Assembly: GCA_963580455.1 (NCBI GenBank)
Contig: OY756969.1
Span: 14,046,760 to 14,110,759, forward strand
DNA from: Euonymus europaeus
Lineage: Eukaryota > Streptophyta > Magnoliopsida > Celastrales > Celastraceae
Direction: 5' to 3'
DNA: 64,000 bases
Below the pieces are notes generated by a model that saw nothing but the letters and a program-made list of their open reading frames with translations, had not been told where the DNA came from and did no database searches. The translations under genes were made by a program, and so were the position numbers. Positions within the stretch are counted from its first letter, which is position 1, and each line of letters begins with the position of its first letter. Shown in pieces: positions 1 through 10,503 of this stretch.

Positions 1-900
1 TTCGAGGTGAAAATGGGTCCCTTCATGAAGTAGTCAAGGCTGACTGGACCTTTGACTAGTCAAATGCCCAATAGATACAAACGTGTCAGGAAAATTGGGC
101 TTGGCCCAATTTTGGTCACTACAATCTACTAAATATCGAAATTATTTTCCAAGGAAACATATCTTTGGTCTAACTATCATTGCAACATCAAAAATGAGGA
201 TTGGTTATGCATGCATTCTGTTACTTTACGGGGCCCGACCATTTAACTACAGCTACAATAGTAGGTTCTAATTGAATAAAATTCTAACAAATGGATTTAA
301 CGGAAGAATTCAAACGGAGTCCGCTCCCCCATAAAGCTGGAGTGGTCAAAACGTTTAAAAAATTATAGGTATAATTTTCTTCTGAGTAATCATCGATCGA
401 TCGATCAATGCATCACCAATCAATACCATCATACTAAACATTGCTCATGTACGTGTCTTATTTGCCCTACACCCAGATTCCCAGATTCCCAGACTGTTGC
501 TTACCATGCAAGCCGCTCACACTACCACAAAAACGTGACCTGCACGAATTGTTTTTGCCCTGCGGTCAACCCACCACTCACTCGAATCACCCTCCATGGT
601 CATATATAAACAACGTCCCACCTCTTCTTCAACCGTCGCAGATCTCCTTCTCATAGATCGGAAACCACTTTCGGATTCGTACGTGATGACGGTCATCGGT
701 CAGTCCTCTATTTCTCTATACATATTCAACGATTTTTTTAGGTGATCTTCAGTGATTGTTTAATCTGAAAATTAGGGGTATTGCAGGATGTGGAGCAGTC
801 AGCGAAAGTTCTAGAAGATTACGAGTTGAACCTGAGAGTTGGTGTTTCTCACCAAGATCGTTAGCCAACTAATACATAAACTAAAATTCCGAAAAAATAA
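1..900. other. Host-like flank with a possible truncated 5' gene end
   Basis: No recognisable protein. A TATA-like site near 602 is followed by a pyrimidine-rich leader and an ATG at 686. A possible GT-AG intron (699-786) joins 686-698 to 787-872 in phase and gives a peptide of about 32 residues ending in TAA at 870-872. I do not recognise the peptide, and the reading could be chance. Sequence after about 880 changes to an A-rich repeat-like composition, so a host gene may have been cut off here. Confidence 0.25.
602..610 (+). promoter_or_regulatory. Possible TATA box
   Basis: ATATATAAA stands in a more GC-rich context about 80 bp upstream of the first ATG (686). The following CT-rich stretch looks like a plant 5' leader. 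There is no independent support. Confidence 0.3.
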
Positions 901-1764
901 ACGAAACTCCAAGAATTTTACGAGGAAAACCCAACCTGGGAAAAACCTCGAGTCTATGAGCGACTAACCTTGAGGAACAATTCACTAAAATGAATCAGGA
1001 GTTACAACCCTATCTTTGAACTAAAGACATCGCTCATCCCTCCCATTCAGTGTATTGCTTCAATCTCACTCAACCTAAACAAGATAGAGTCCACTCTTGA
1101 ATCCCTCAAGAATCTTCACACACAAGAAACTCACAAAGAATAATCTTCAATACAAAAACCCTCACTACAAATCACTCATTAAACACTCACAATCACACAA
1201 TAGACAATGAAGTGATTTGCTCTCATGAAGTTAGAAAAATCAAAGCTTCACTCTCTCTCAAAATTAAAGACGTAACTTCAGTAACACCAAAGTTGGCTTG
1301 CATAAAGTCTTTATACCCAACTTGTGTCTTGAATATGAAGACTTCTTTTCCCACAATCAATCTTATCAAACTAACACCTGAAAAGATATATCATATATCC
1401 AATACTTGAAGTGATAACTTATGCACAATAAAAGATAAGAAGATCTCTACGTGTCATAAACCAAAACCCACATATCAAACACTAATTGTTATCCATTCAC
1501 ACGGCATTGCCACTTTTATTCCAAATAAAACACTTTTGATTTAGATATTCCACTAAACATAAACACATGCATCGCTTACAATAATACCCATAGTCAAAAT
1601 TCAATTGGTAAAATATATCTCACAATTGTCAATTAAGTTTTTTTTTCCTTAAATTAAAAACCAATAAAATCCGATCCAGTGAGTGACTATTTTTTGTTGA
1701 ATTTTTGAAAGGTTCTTTTTTCTTGAGTTGCGACTGAGTTTTTCGGTGCTCTAGAAGGTCACTA
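900..1764. other. Unassigned A-rich repeat-like stretch
   Basis: Sequence rich in short CTCA/CACA runs and containing a 'cctgggaaaaacctcg' block that looks repeat-like. No ORF above about 65 residues and no LTR, TIR or protein motif was recognised. Confidence 0.3.
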
Positions 1765-1800
1765 GAGACTGATATAGTAGATAAATCTGGATGAGATTAG

Positions 1801-2061
1801 AGTCTCTTGTCATGTTAATCAAGAAAAAGGCAATGGAAAAAGTATTTCCATGTAATTGTAATTTTTAGTTAAGCATTATTGATCTAAAATACCTGAAATT
1901 CTTTTTTGGACTTTTGCATTTACAGGTTCTGTCTCTTGAAGACTTGCTTAGCTGATCTAGACATGCTTTTACAGGGTCTGTTACTTTTGCATCAAAGGTA
2001 TGCTTAGCTGCTTAAATGCTCTGTATTACGAAACCCAATTAAAAAATTTGTGGGTCGTGTT
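1801..2061 (+). repeat. Left copy of a 262-bp direct duplication
   Basis: This stretch recurs almost unchanged at 4170-4431. The visible differences are a few substitutions and one inserted base. It starts at 'agtctctt' and ends at 'gggtcgtgtt'. Between the copies lies a 2.1-kb chimeric copia insert. The content looks like host DNA with intron/exon-like signals (a 'tttacag' acceptor, and a 'gtatgc' donor after 'catcaaag') but no identified gene. Confidence 0.9.
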
Positions 2062-2232
2062 ACTGAAAACCAAATTTCAGTAACACTTCTTTACATTTAG
2101 CATTCCATTGCCTAGAAGCTTGTTTTAAACCATATAATGATTTATTTAACTTACATACTAAACCCTTAGAATTTGCATCATACCCTGGTGGCAATCTCAT
2201 GTAAACTTCTTCATCTAAGTCTCCATTAAGAA
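2062..2232 (-). pseudogene. copia RT fragment, copy 1
   Basis: Read on the minus strand this encodes the RT segment from around [10 protein letters not shown] through [12 protein letters not shown] to LLKFGF, typical of Ty1/copia RT. It is the first of three copies in the insert and lies head to head with copy 2. Their shared centre contains 'tccattaagaa' and its complement, a likely switch point. Confidence 0.8.
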
Positions 2233-2235
2233 GTG

Positions 2236-2446
2236 GCATGTGCACCACCTTGATGTGCATAATGCCTTTCTTAATGGAGACTTAGATGAAGAAGTTTACA
2301 TGAGATTGCCACCAGGGTATGATGCAAATTCTAAGGGTTTAGTATGTAAGTTAAATAAATCATTATATGGTTTAAAACAAGCTTCTAGGCAATGGAATGC
2401 TAAATGTAAAGAAGTGTTACTGAAATTTGGTTTTCTGTCTTTTTGA
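2236..2446 (+). pseudogene. copia RT fragment, copy 2
   Basis: Plus-strand RT fragment reading [20 protein letters not shown] and on to [12 protein letters not shown] and LLKFGF. The [11 protein letters not shown] block is the copia RT region before the catalytic YVDD box, which is absent. It ends where reverse-complemented gag zinc-knuckle sequence begins. Confidence 0.85.
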
Positions 2447-2600
2447 TCCTTCTGGTAATCCCACCAATTTAAAACACTGATCCACAGTATGATTACTTCT
2501 CTTGCAGTATTTGCAGAATAGTTGATCCTTCTTGCCCTGATTGCCTTCTTTCTGTGGAGGTCTGTTTGCTTTATTTTTGTTGTTGTTGCCTTGAAAGGTC
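2447..2600 (-). pseudogene. copia gag zinc-knuckle fragment, inverted
   Basis: On the minus strand this reads CKYCKRSNHTVDQCFKL, a CX2CX4HX4C-like zinc knuckle, preceded by a Lys/Asn-rich linker. It matches the end of the gag ORF at 3792-3960 and forms the outer half of the left inverted-repeat arm. Confidence 0.85.
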
Positions 2601-2620
2601 TTGCAGTATATGCAGAATAG

Positions 2621-2641
2621 TTTATCTACTATATCAGTCTC
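2621..2641 (-). repeat. 21-bp inverted copy of the host left flank
   Basis: This is the reverse complement of 1765-1785 and abuts the first base of the LTR. It suggests the LTR kept its original host junction when it was inverted or copied, with GAGAC as a possible original target-site duplication. Confidence 0.75.
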
Positions 2642-2970
2642 TGTTAGAATAGGCTGTTGCTGGGCTTGATACATGGGCTTAGGTCTTCTAAAGCCCATCG
2701 ATTTCTTCCTAGCTTCTGTATTCTTCCTCCCTCTTCTTCTACTTCATTCATTGTAAAACGGCTATATGTCAAATCCTCTGTACACCTTGTATGGTGATAT
2801 GACTTCTAGCCGTTGAGGCATTCCCTCTTCTATATTAGCTTTGTAATTGTTTTGAATCTGGTATGAATTAAGTTATGATTTAAAAGTCTTTTCTTCATTT
2901 TCTCTTCTTCTGTCTCTACTGTTCTTCTTCTTTGTAATCTTCATTCTTCATGAAGTCATCAGACTTTTCA
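2642..2970 (+). repeat. copia LTR (single copy)
   Basis: About 329 bp beginning TGTTAGAATAGG and ending TTTTCA directly before a tRNA-Met-type primer site. No partner LTR exists downstream, so this is the only LTR of the chimeric insert. It contains T/C-rich leader-like sequence at its end. Confidence 0.7.
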
Positions 2971-2981
2971 TGGTATCAGAG
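2971..2981 (+). promoter_or_regulatory. Primer binding site, tRNA-Met type
   Basis: TGGTATCAGAG, complementary to the 3' end of plant initiator tRNA-Met, immediately follows the LTR. Confidence 0.85.
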
Positions 2982-2985
2982 GGCG

Positions 2986-3975
2986 ATGGTGAATACAAGA
3001 AACACAGCAGCACACATGACTTCAACTGGTGAAGTAAATCGCACAACTGGAAACGAGATACCTGGAATTGAAATTGGAGGACCCGTCCAGGGTAATGTCA
3101 ATGGAGGTACTGTCTCGCAGAGTACACTATTGAATCCCTACACAATATTACCAGGTGATCTTACTACAAATGCGTTAATCACATTTAAGCTCAATGGAGA
3201 TAATTATACTATGTGGAGCCAATGTACAGTGAAGGCATTGAAAACTCGCAACAAAGTGGGTTTCATTGATGGAACACTTAGGGTTCCTGATGAAGCAGAT
3301 GAGAATTATGTAGCCTGGACGAGTTGCGACTGCATTATACAAACGTGGATTACGAACAGCATCTCAGAGCAAGTCTTGGCTAGCATGTCTGATAAAGACA
3401 CAGCTTATGATCTCTGGAAGGATATAAATGATCGTTTTTCATCATTCAATGGTGCTAGGTTCTTTGAAATTTCTCGACAACTTTACTGTATTAGACAAGA
3501 AAATTCATCTATAATGGAATATTATACAAGATTGAAGTCCTTATGGGAACAGTATGATCAGCTGGATGAGCAAGGCAGGTGTGGCTGCAACAAGGCTCAA
3601 GTTAAGCGTCAAAGAGAGATACTGACACAATTCCTAATGGGTCTCAATGAGAACTATAGGAGTTTGAGTCGTCAGATTTGGATGATGGAGCCACTACCTG
3701 AGATTAACAAAGCTTTGGGGTTGATCAAAGAAGAAGAAACTCAACTAAATATGTCTAACTCTGGCCAATTAGTGCCAGAATCTGTGGCAATGACCTTTCA
3801 AGGCAACGACAACAAAAATAAAGCAAACAGACCTCCACAGAAAGAAGGCAATCAGGGCAAGAAGGATCAACTATTCTGCAAATACTGCAAGAGAAGTAAT
3901 CATACTGTGGATCAGTGTTTTAAATTGGTGGGATTACCAGAAGGATCAAAAAGACAGAAAACCAAATTTCAGTAA
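2986..3975 (+). pseudogene. copia gag, fused to inverted RT sequence at its end
   Basis: An open frame from ATG 2986 (an in-frame ATG at 2950 lies before the primer site). It has the copia gag layout: an N-terminal block containing NPYTILPGD and LNGDNYTMWSQ, the gag core (DLWKDINDRFSSFNG, FLMGLNENY), a Lys/Asn linker and a zinc knuckle CKYCKRSNHTVDQC near residues 300-315. It packages element RNA in the parent family. The last codons run into reverse-strand RT sequence, so protease, integrase and RT are lost. The lineage could be Ivana/Oryco-like; not certain. Confidence 0.8.
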
Positions 3976-4170
3976 CACTTCTTTACATTTAGCATTCCAT
4001 TGCCTAGAAGCTTGTTTTAAACCATATAATGATTTATTTAACTTACATACTAAACCCTTAGAATTTGCATCATACCCTGGTGGCAATCTCATGTAAACTT
4101 CTTCATCTAAGTCTCCATTAAGAAAGGCATTATGCACATCAAGGTGGTGCACATGCCACTTCTTAATGGA
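3792..4170 (-). repeat. Right arm of the 379-bp inverted repeat
   Basis: Reverse complement of 2222-2600. It comprises the end of gag and the inverted RT fragment. With the left arm it could fold into a long hairpin if transcribed. Confidence 0.85.
3960..4165 (-). pseudogene. copia RT fragment, copy 3
   Basis: Minus-strand RT fragment extending slightly further N-terminal than copy 1 (it reads [18 protein letters not shown]). It joins gag at an artificial breakpoint near 3960 and ends at 'ttcttaatgg', where the second host duplication begins. Confidence 0.85.
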
Positions 4171-4431
4171 GTCTCTTTTCATGTTAATCAAGAAAAAGGC
4201 AATGGAAAAAGTATCTCCATGTAATTGTAATTTTTAGTTAAGCATTATTGATCTAAACATACCTGAAATTCTTTTTTGGACTTTTGCATTTACAGGTTCT
4301 GTCTCTTGAAGACTTGCTTAGCTGATCTAGACATGCTTTTACAGGGTCTGTTACTTTTGCATCAAAGGTATGCTTAGCTGCTTAAATGCTCTGTATTACG
4401 AAACCCAATTAAAAAATTTGTGGGTCGTGTT
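4170..4431 (+). repeat. Right copy of the 262-bp direct duplication
   Basis: Matches 1801-2061 apart from a few differences. After it the sequence continues as apparent single-copy DNA ('gtttttctccctgc'), so the right copy is the one contiguous with the downstream flank. Confidence 0.9.
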
Positions 4432-5182
4432 GTTTTTCTCCCTGCTAAATTTGCAGGCTATGAAAACAGTTCAGGGTTGCATTCAATTTCCCCAATATTT
4501 GTGCAGATTACTCCTCTGTCAATTTACATAGTTGCATACTAATTAATTATTCAAATTTACATGAGATAATCTCTTTTCTTTGTGAATGACATTGGATCTC
4601 TTTTCTAATCTGACACTCTCAGCGGCTTAGTGGAATTGTGATGTGTGTTGCTTCTAGTTTTTCTTTTCCAATGTACTCTAAAAGTTTGGATATTCTGACA
4701 TGCTAAAACTCAAAAGGTTTGGTAACTTTGGTTACTCTCTTTAATTCAATTTCTGAATTAATACCTTTGTTTTTTTTCCTTTTGCAATCTATTAGTTATT
4801 ATTAGTCAAATTGGCTTCAATAGGTAGTAGTACATAACATGTGTAGTGGACTATGTATGTTTGGGATTTTGCAGAATGTGAAGGTTGTGTTTGATGCAGC
4901 ACTATAGGTTGTTTTGCATCATTCTAAACTAGAGAAGAAAAGTTGGAGGCCAAGGACTGAGAATTTTTTTCTTTAGTATTTGTAATGTCAGTTACGGCGT
5001 CTTTTTTCCACCTTTTACTTCTTTTCTTTTGTATCATTGTACATGTCAATGTATCATATTAAATTGATTTCCACGCGGTTAGAAAACCTCGCTAGAATCA
5101 TAATAATTGACAAAACCTCCTCTGCAGTTGATTTGTAATATACCCACAGTTTCTTCTCATATGATTTTGCATCTCTTATAAC
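4432..5182. other. Host-like non-coding DNA
   Basis: No gene identified. Splice-like signals occur ('ctaaatttgcag' near 4455, 'attttgcag' near 4874). The latter precedes a short frame ending in TAG near 4903 and an AT-rich UTR-like stretch, which could be the last exon of a host gene interrupted by the chimeric insert. This is weak. Confidence 0.25.
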
Positions 5183-5437
5183 ATATAGCCATGGTTAAAT
5201 TAGGCTTACAGCCACGTTTTTTAACCGCGGGTATAAGATTGATTATGCCTGTGTTGTTTTTTTTCTTTTTAGCTTTTTTTTTATATATATACCTACGCTT
5301 CATACTACCGCAAATATAAGTCTCGGGACGCCTTCTCCTCCTAGAGTTTCATTACTGCGGGTATGTTTTATACCTGCGGTTATTTTTACATATAGTTGTG
5401 ATTTTCACCGTGGCTAAAATGATGATTTGTTGTTGTG
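5183..5437. mobile_element. Possible CACTA-type remnant
   Basis: Ends and interior carry inverted copies of short motifs typical of CACTA subterminal repeats: AGCCATGG/AGCCACG near the left, AACCGCGGGTATAA and its partners inside, and the complement of AGCCACGG near 5410. The right end reads CACAACAACAAAT on the minus strand. No transposase is present. The exact ends and the 3-bp target duplication are not settled. Confidence 0.4.
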
Positions 5438-6607
5438 TCATCGAGGAACACGAAAGTGGCAAACCTGCCCTAGTGTACCAAGCAACCCCAGGGGATTTCT
5501 AATAAAAGATTTTACAGGGGTTAAGTTGTTTATATTGTCCATTCTGAATGATTTTATTCTGCTTTTTTATTTGCAATTTATACATTATATTTTCCCATTC
5601 TTTTGAAATAATGGTCATATTAAATTGTATGTTCTTCTTCCCATTTAGATGGAAATTGAGAATGAGGAAGTACGTCGCTAATTCATGTACCCCCGCGTGT
5701 ACCAGGTAATCTAAATGGCTTTCCATGTTAATGTAGCACCTGCAACCACTTCAAGTAGAACAAGGAGAGATCTTGAACACGCACTTGTATTGCAGAGCAC
5801 ACTTTCTCAAATATTTTCTTACAGTACGAAGTACAACTTGGAACAGACACAAAGGCAGGACATCTCTAATACCCTAATAAAAGAGAAAGACCAAACTACC
5901 CTTAAATGACAATAATTAAACTAAACCATATTAACCAGCATAACTAAATAAATCAATTCACTTTCCAACATTCCAACGGAAGAATTTGCTGAGGGTTTAG
6001 TGTTTTAAAGAATTTGATATCAATGATTCCATCCTGCATTTTTATTTTAACCTTAAACATGGGCATAGTGTTTGCTGAGGGTATAGTGTTTGTTCTTTCC
6101 CCTTTCATAGATGAAATATGGGAATTAGAAAGAGCTTTCAAATTTTTAGAAAATTGTTGCTACAAACTCTAATTTTCTTCATGACGTTTCAGAATTCAAT
6201 TCAAGTTCGGTATTGTATTGACTTCTTATTCCTTTTCATAATTGTTTAACCTCTTTATTATAATTTTCTCTGTTGATTGCTGAATTTTCCCACAGTTGAT
6301 TTTGTAGCGATGTTTGGCCAGTATTCTTTTGGAGCTAGAACCTGAGAAAAAATAGCTTTAGGATAGTGGTAGTTTATCAGCAATCCATCGTATTAAAATG
6401 CTGCGAATATCTAATTCTAAAATCAAATATATCATCATGTTGGTTGCTCACGAGTTGTAAACCAAAATGATTCCTATGCTGATCACACCGTTTTCCCCTT
6501 TTTGGTGGAGATGTTGACGTTATCCAACTTTTGCCCTGTCATTGTTTTTTTTCCTAAAAAGATTTGGGATTTTTATTTATCAAGCTAATCCAATTTGGGT
6601 TCAAGGC
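5438..6607. other. Unassigned AT-rich intergenic DNA
   Basis: No ORF above about 75 residues, no LTR or TIR and no recognised exon. It ends with AAGGC at 6603-6607, the target-site duplication of the next element. Confidence 0.4.
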
Positions 6608-7052
6608 TGATGAGGATAATTTTCCTCTACAATGACAACACGACACGTAGATATAACAGTCCTCAGCTTCATGCTCGGTACCGAGAAGAAGTATGTACAT
6701 TCCTCGGTACTCATCCTCAGAGTGGTAAAAAGCTGTCATGAACTACTTAAACAGGAACTACCTTCACTATATAAAGGGACAAACCCTCAGGTAAAAAGGA
6801 GAACTTTTGACTTATTACAAGAGCACCGAGCAGTGTACTTCACAGAGTTCTTTTGTGCTAGCATCTGACTTGAGCGTCGGAGCGCCAAAGCAAGAGAACA
6901 CTCTCTGGCGGGCCTCTAGTTTACGTTTGCTCTTTGTTACAGTATAATCCTATTGTCGGGAGGGAGCTAATCCGAGGAAGGACATCATAAGACGAGAAAG
7001 CTCTTGTTCAAATTTATCCTGATACGTCTTGGACTGATTTGAGACGTCATCA
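6608..7052 (+). repeat. 5' LTR of the Tat element
   Basis: TGATGAGGATAA...GACGTCATCA, 445 bp, matching 15235-15679. It contains a strong TATA box at 6768. Confidence 0.95.
6768..6775 (+). promoter_or_regulatory. TATA box in the 5' LTR
   Basis: TATATAAA in 'cactatataaaggg', also kept in the 3' LTR. It probably sets the start of the genomic RNA about 30 bp downstream, near 6800-6810. Confidence 0.7.
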
Positions 7053-7054
7053 GA

Positions 7055-7071
7055 TTGGCGCCGTCTGTGGG
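7055..7071 (+). promoter_or_regulatory. Primer binding site
   Basis: TTGGCGCCGTCTGTGGG starts two bases after the LTR. The TGGCGCC core is common to plant Tat/Athila elements. The exact tRNA was not assigned. Confidence 0.85.
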
Positions 7072-7090
7072 AAGTTCCATAACAAAAATT

Positions 7091-8473
7091 ATGGCTCGGG
7101 CTAGAGCTTTAAGAGGAGAAGAACAACAGGCTGAGGCAACAAACGAAAATGCCGAGCACCAGCCTCAACCGTTGGTGCAAGATGAGATCGCCGAACTATT
7201 GCAACAGATGAATGTCCTCGCGCAACGCCTGGATATGATCCAAGAACAAGTGCAGGGTCACCAACCAATCCAAAATGAGAGCATTTCTCATGAGACGAGA
7301 AATGACCACTCTCACACTGATGAGTCAAGAAATCCCGACCTTCCAGGAACCTCGGTAACCATTGCTCGAAGAACTCAGCCCACTCATACTTATGAGGGGG
7401 ATAGCAAGTTTATCGAGGGGGTAGTGGATCGCAAAATAGCTGCTTTGCAAGGCCGTCCCTTCTTGGATACAATGGACTGGGATAGGAACTTAACTCCATT
7501 GTCGACCGAGGTGCAACAAGCTCGGGTACCGACAAGCTTTAAGGTTTCTAGTGTGGAAAAATATAACGGGACAGGGGATCCGCTAGACCATGTTATCGGC
7601 TTTCAAACCATGATCGAGTTTCAGCGGGCCTCTCAGGAAGCTTGCTGCAAAATCTTCCCAGTCTCGCTTGTCGGAGTGGCAAGACGTTGGTTCAGAGCTC
7701 TGCCACAAGGCAGCATTCACAGTTTTGACGACCTAACAAACAGGTTCGTTGCTCATTTTGCAAGCTCCAGACCGGTGAAGAAGACCAACGCCACACTGGT
7801 TACTATTAGACAGAAACCACAGGAGAGTTTGAGAGAATTTGTAACTCGGTTCAACAGTGATTGCTTAGAGATACCGGACCTTCAGCCGATCATAGCCATT
7901 ACAGCCTTCACGACTGGAGTACGACATGTGACGCTGAAGCATTCATTGTCGAAAAAGAATCCGAAAAGTATCCCCGAACTACTCTCAAGAGTTGAAAAAT
8001 ACATTACTGCTGACGAAATGATGGCTGAACCACATGTAATCGAGCAATCCTTAGACAGGTCTCCCCGGAGGAGAAGGTCAGACGCTGGTCGACCAACCGA
8101 GAGGAAAACTAGTGGATTCGGTAGATCATTCACCAGAAGAGATGACCGAGCCAAACTTGAGAGATATGATTCCTATACTCCACTCAATTCTTCTTTGAAA
8201 AGAGTATTGAATGAGATACAGGATCGCGACATCGTCAGGTGGCCGAAAAAGATGAAGTTAACTCCGGGAAGGATAGGGAGCGACAAGTATTGTAAATTCC
8301 ACCGGGGCCCTGGTCATGACACTGATGAATGTCGCCACCTGAAAGACGAGGTAGAAAACCTAATCCGGAGAGGATACCTCAAGTGTTTTACTAGCTCGGG
8401 GGGAGATAAGCGAGAAAGAGAAGGAACAAAAGAAAATCCAAGAGGTCTAAGAGAGAATGAGGACAGACGATAG
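7091..8473 (+). CDS. gag: Tat gag
   Basis: The first ATG after the primer site is at 7091. The protein starts with a Glu/Gln-rich coiled-coil-like segment (about residues 10-70). The retrotransposon gag core follows (DPLDHVIGFQTMIEFQ, ARRWFRALPQGSI, LREFVTRFN; about residues 160-290), then an Arg-rich segment and a CKFHRGPGHDTDEC zinc-knuckle-like box near residues 405-420. Gag forms the virus-like particle. The frame ends at TAG 8471-8473, but the same frame continues into protease, so the stop could be decay or a read-through site. Gag itself is otherwise open. Confidence 0.85.
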   Translation: MARARALRGEEQQAEATNENAEHQPQPLVQDEIAELLQQMNVLAQRLDMIQEQVQGHQPIQNESISHETRNDHSHTDESRNPDLPGTSVTIARRTQPTHTYEGDSKFIEGVVDRKIAALQGRPFLDTMDWDRNLTPLSTEVQQARVPTSFKVSSVEKYNGTGDPLDHVIGFQTMIEFQRASQEACCKIFPVSLVGVARRWFRALPQGSIHSFDDLTNRFVAHFASSRPVKKTNATLVTIRQKPQESLREFVTRFNSDCLEIPDLQPIIAITAFTTGVRHVTLKHSLSKKNPKSIPELLSRVEKYITADEMMAEPHVIEQSLDRSPRRRRSDAGRPTERKTSGFGRSFTRRDDRAKLERYDSYTPLNSSLKRVLNEIQDRDIVRWPKKMKLTPGRIGSDKYCKFHRGPGHDTDECRHLKDEVENLIRRGYLKCFTSSGGDKREREGTKENPRGLRENEDRR

Positions 8474-9340
8474 AGGAGACGGCGAGAGGAGTCCCCTCGT
8501 CATCGGAATCGTGGAACAGCTAGTACCATTGGTATGATAGTCGGTGGCCTAGCTTCGGGAGGAGAAAGTTCATCTGGGAGGAGAGCATATGCTCGGACTG
8601 TGCATCAGATCAATGAGAAGTCAAAGAAAACGAGAACGGGGGAGGAGAGGATAACATTTTCAGAAAGAGACGGGGATGGTTTGCACCAGCCCCATGACGA
8701 TGCGTTGGTCATTGATGTTATCATCGCCAACTACACGGTCAAGAAGGTCTTGATTGATAACGGGAGCGCAGCGGATGTTCTTTTCTAACACGCCTTCAAA
8801 CAGATGAACCTTCCGAGAGAGAGCTTGAAGAAGTTTTCTTCACCCCTGTACGGTTTCACGGGAGAACAAGTTGTCCCTGTCGGGATAATAAGTCTACCCA
8901 TAACCTTGGGTGATTACCCGAGGTCAAAATTATTTATGGTGGAACTTCTGGTCATCGATGTGAAGACCCCATACAACGCATTGATTGACAGACCACTGTT
9001 TCACAAGGCCCGAGCAGTTGTCTCAACTTATTACCTGAAAATGAAATTCCCCACTAATCAAGGAGTAGGAGAAGTTTAGGGCGACCAAAAGCTCGCTCGC
9101 CAGATGTATGTAACCGATCTTAAAGAAAAGAAAAAGCCAGTCTCAATCATAGAATTCATAGATGATCAGAATAATCAAAACTTGAAGCCCTCGCCAGCCG
9201 AACAAATCATTGCTATTCCTGTCGAGCATGCGACGGAGAAGAAATTGTATTACGGTTCCGAGCTTAGTAAAGATTTAAGCGAAGGCTTGACGAATCTACT
9301 TTAGGAAAACATCACCACATTTGCATGGAGTGCACATGAA
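8474..9340 (+). pseudogene. Tat protease region, with stops
   Basis: In the same frame as gag. An Arg-rich linker is followed by the aspartic protease box VLIDNGSAADVLF around 8744-8785 (the D-N-G form is seen in Tat proteases). Stops interrupt the frame at 8786-8788 (TAA, just after ADVLF), 9077-9079 (TAG) and 9302-9304 (TAG). The segments between stops all look like normal protease-to-RT linker, so these are recent point mutations. The enzyme would release Gag and Pol proteins. Confidence 0.8.
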
Positions 9341-10503
9341 ATGTCGGGTATTAGTGTTGATGTTATCACTCACCATCTGAGTATCAAACCTAGTAGCCGA
9401 CCAGTAAAGCAAAAAAGAGGAATTTTGCACAAGACAGGCAAGAAGCCATCAAAACAGAGGTTAACAAGCTTTTGGATGCCGACTTCATCCGCGAAGTACA
9501 ATATCCAGAATGGCTTTCTAATGTTGTTATGGTAGCCAAACATAATGGTAAATGGCGCATGTGTGTAGACTTCACTCACCTAAACAAGGCCTGTCCGAAG
9601 GATAGCTACCCGCTGCAGAAAATCGACCAACTGGTAGACGCAACCTCAGGAAAGGGTCTCCTCAGTTTCCTTGATGCCTACTCAGGATACCATCAGATTC
9701 AAATGCATCAAGCTGACGAGGAACACACCTCGTTTGTTACCCCTGAGGGTATGTACTGCTACCAAGTTATGCCTTTTGGGTTGAAGAATGCAGGAGCCAC
9801 CTATCAACGACTAGTCAACAAAATGTTCTCCCCAATGCTCGAAAAGACAGTTGAAGCGTACGTCGATGATATAATTGTTAAAAGCAAGAAACCCGAGGAG
9901 CACTTAGGCAACTTGCAGGATGTATTAAATGTTTTGAACAATTTTGGAATGAAGCTCAATCCCGAGAAATGTGCGTTTGGCATTTCATCGGGCAAATTCC
10001 TCGGATTCCTCATCTCCAAACGAGGAATTGAGGTGAACCCTGAAAAGGTGTTAGCGATAATTAATATGCAAGCCCCGAGGAGCAAGAAGGAGGTTCAACA
10101 ACTTACCGGGCGAACTGCAGCACTAAGCCGATTTCTCGCCAGATCAGGGGATCGGTGCAAACACTTCTTTAACGCACTCAAGCAAACAACCGATTTTCAA
10201 TGGAATGAACACTGTCAAGAAGCTTTCGAGGAGCTCAAGTCTTATCTGAGCCAACCACCTCTACTCACTGCTCCAAAAGAAGGGGAACCGTTATCCCTTT
10301 ACTTAGATACTACAGAGCATGCAGTGAGTGCCGTGCTCATAAGCGGGGGAGAGGATAAAGTTCAGAGGCCAATATACTACACTAGTAAGGTCCTCACTGC
10401 AATCGAGAAGAGATACACCAAGGCGGAGAGAATGGCCCTGGCACTGGTCACCACGGCTAGGAAGTTGAGACCATATTTCAAGCCCATACAATTACAGTGT
10501 TGA
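9341..10503 (+). pseudogene. Tat reverse transcriptase and first RNase H
   Basis: RT is open from about 9420 to 10503: WRMCVDFTHLNKACPKDSYPL, FLDAYSGYHQI, MPFGLKNAGATYQR and the catalytic YVDD at 9859-9870. RT is followed by a gypsy RNase H-like domain (LYLDTTEHAVSAVL, YYTSKVL, AERMALALV). Upstream the frame is lost by a one-base deletion around 9415-9421, and downstream by another near 10478-10484. RT copies the RNA genome to cDNA in the particle. Confidence 0.9.

Larger units (their letters stand above)
2222..2600 (+). repeat. Left arm of a 379-bp inverted repeat
   Basis: This is the reverse complement of 3792-4170, with very few visible mismatches. The arm covers an RT fragment joined to a gag zinc-knuckle fragment. 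Because the same artificial gag/RT junction is in both arms, the junction formed before or during the inversion. The 1.19-kb loop between arms carries the LTR and most of gag. Confidence 0.85.
2062..4169. mobile_element. Chimeric fold-back insert built from Ty1/copia pieces
   Basis: Order of parts: RT fragment (minus), RT fragment (plus) fused to a gag zinc-knuckle piece (minus), a 21-bp inverted copy of the left host flank, one LTR, primer binding site, gag (plus), then an RT fragment (minus). There is only one LTR, and no integrase or RNase H. It is not a normal insertion: no short TSD is seen, and a 262-bp direct duplication flanks it instead. Likely made by template switching or by capture of retrotransposon cDNA during break repair (inference). 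Confidence 0.8.
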
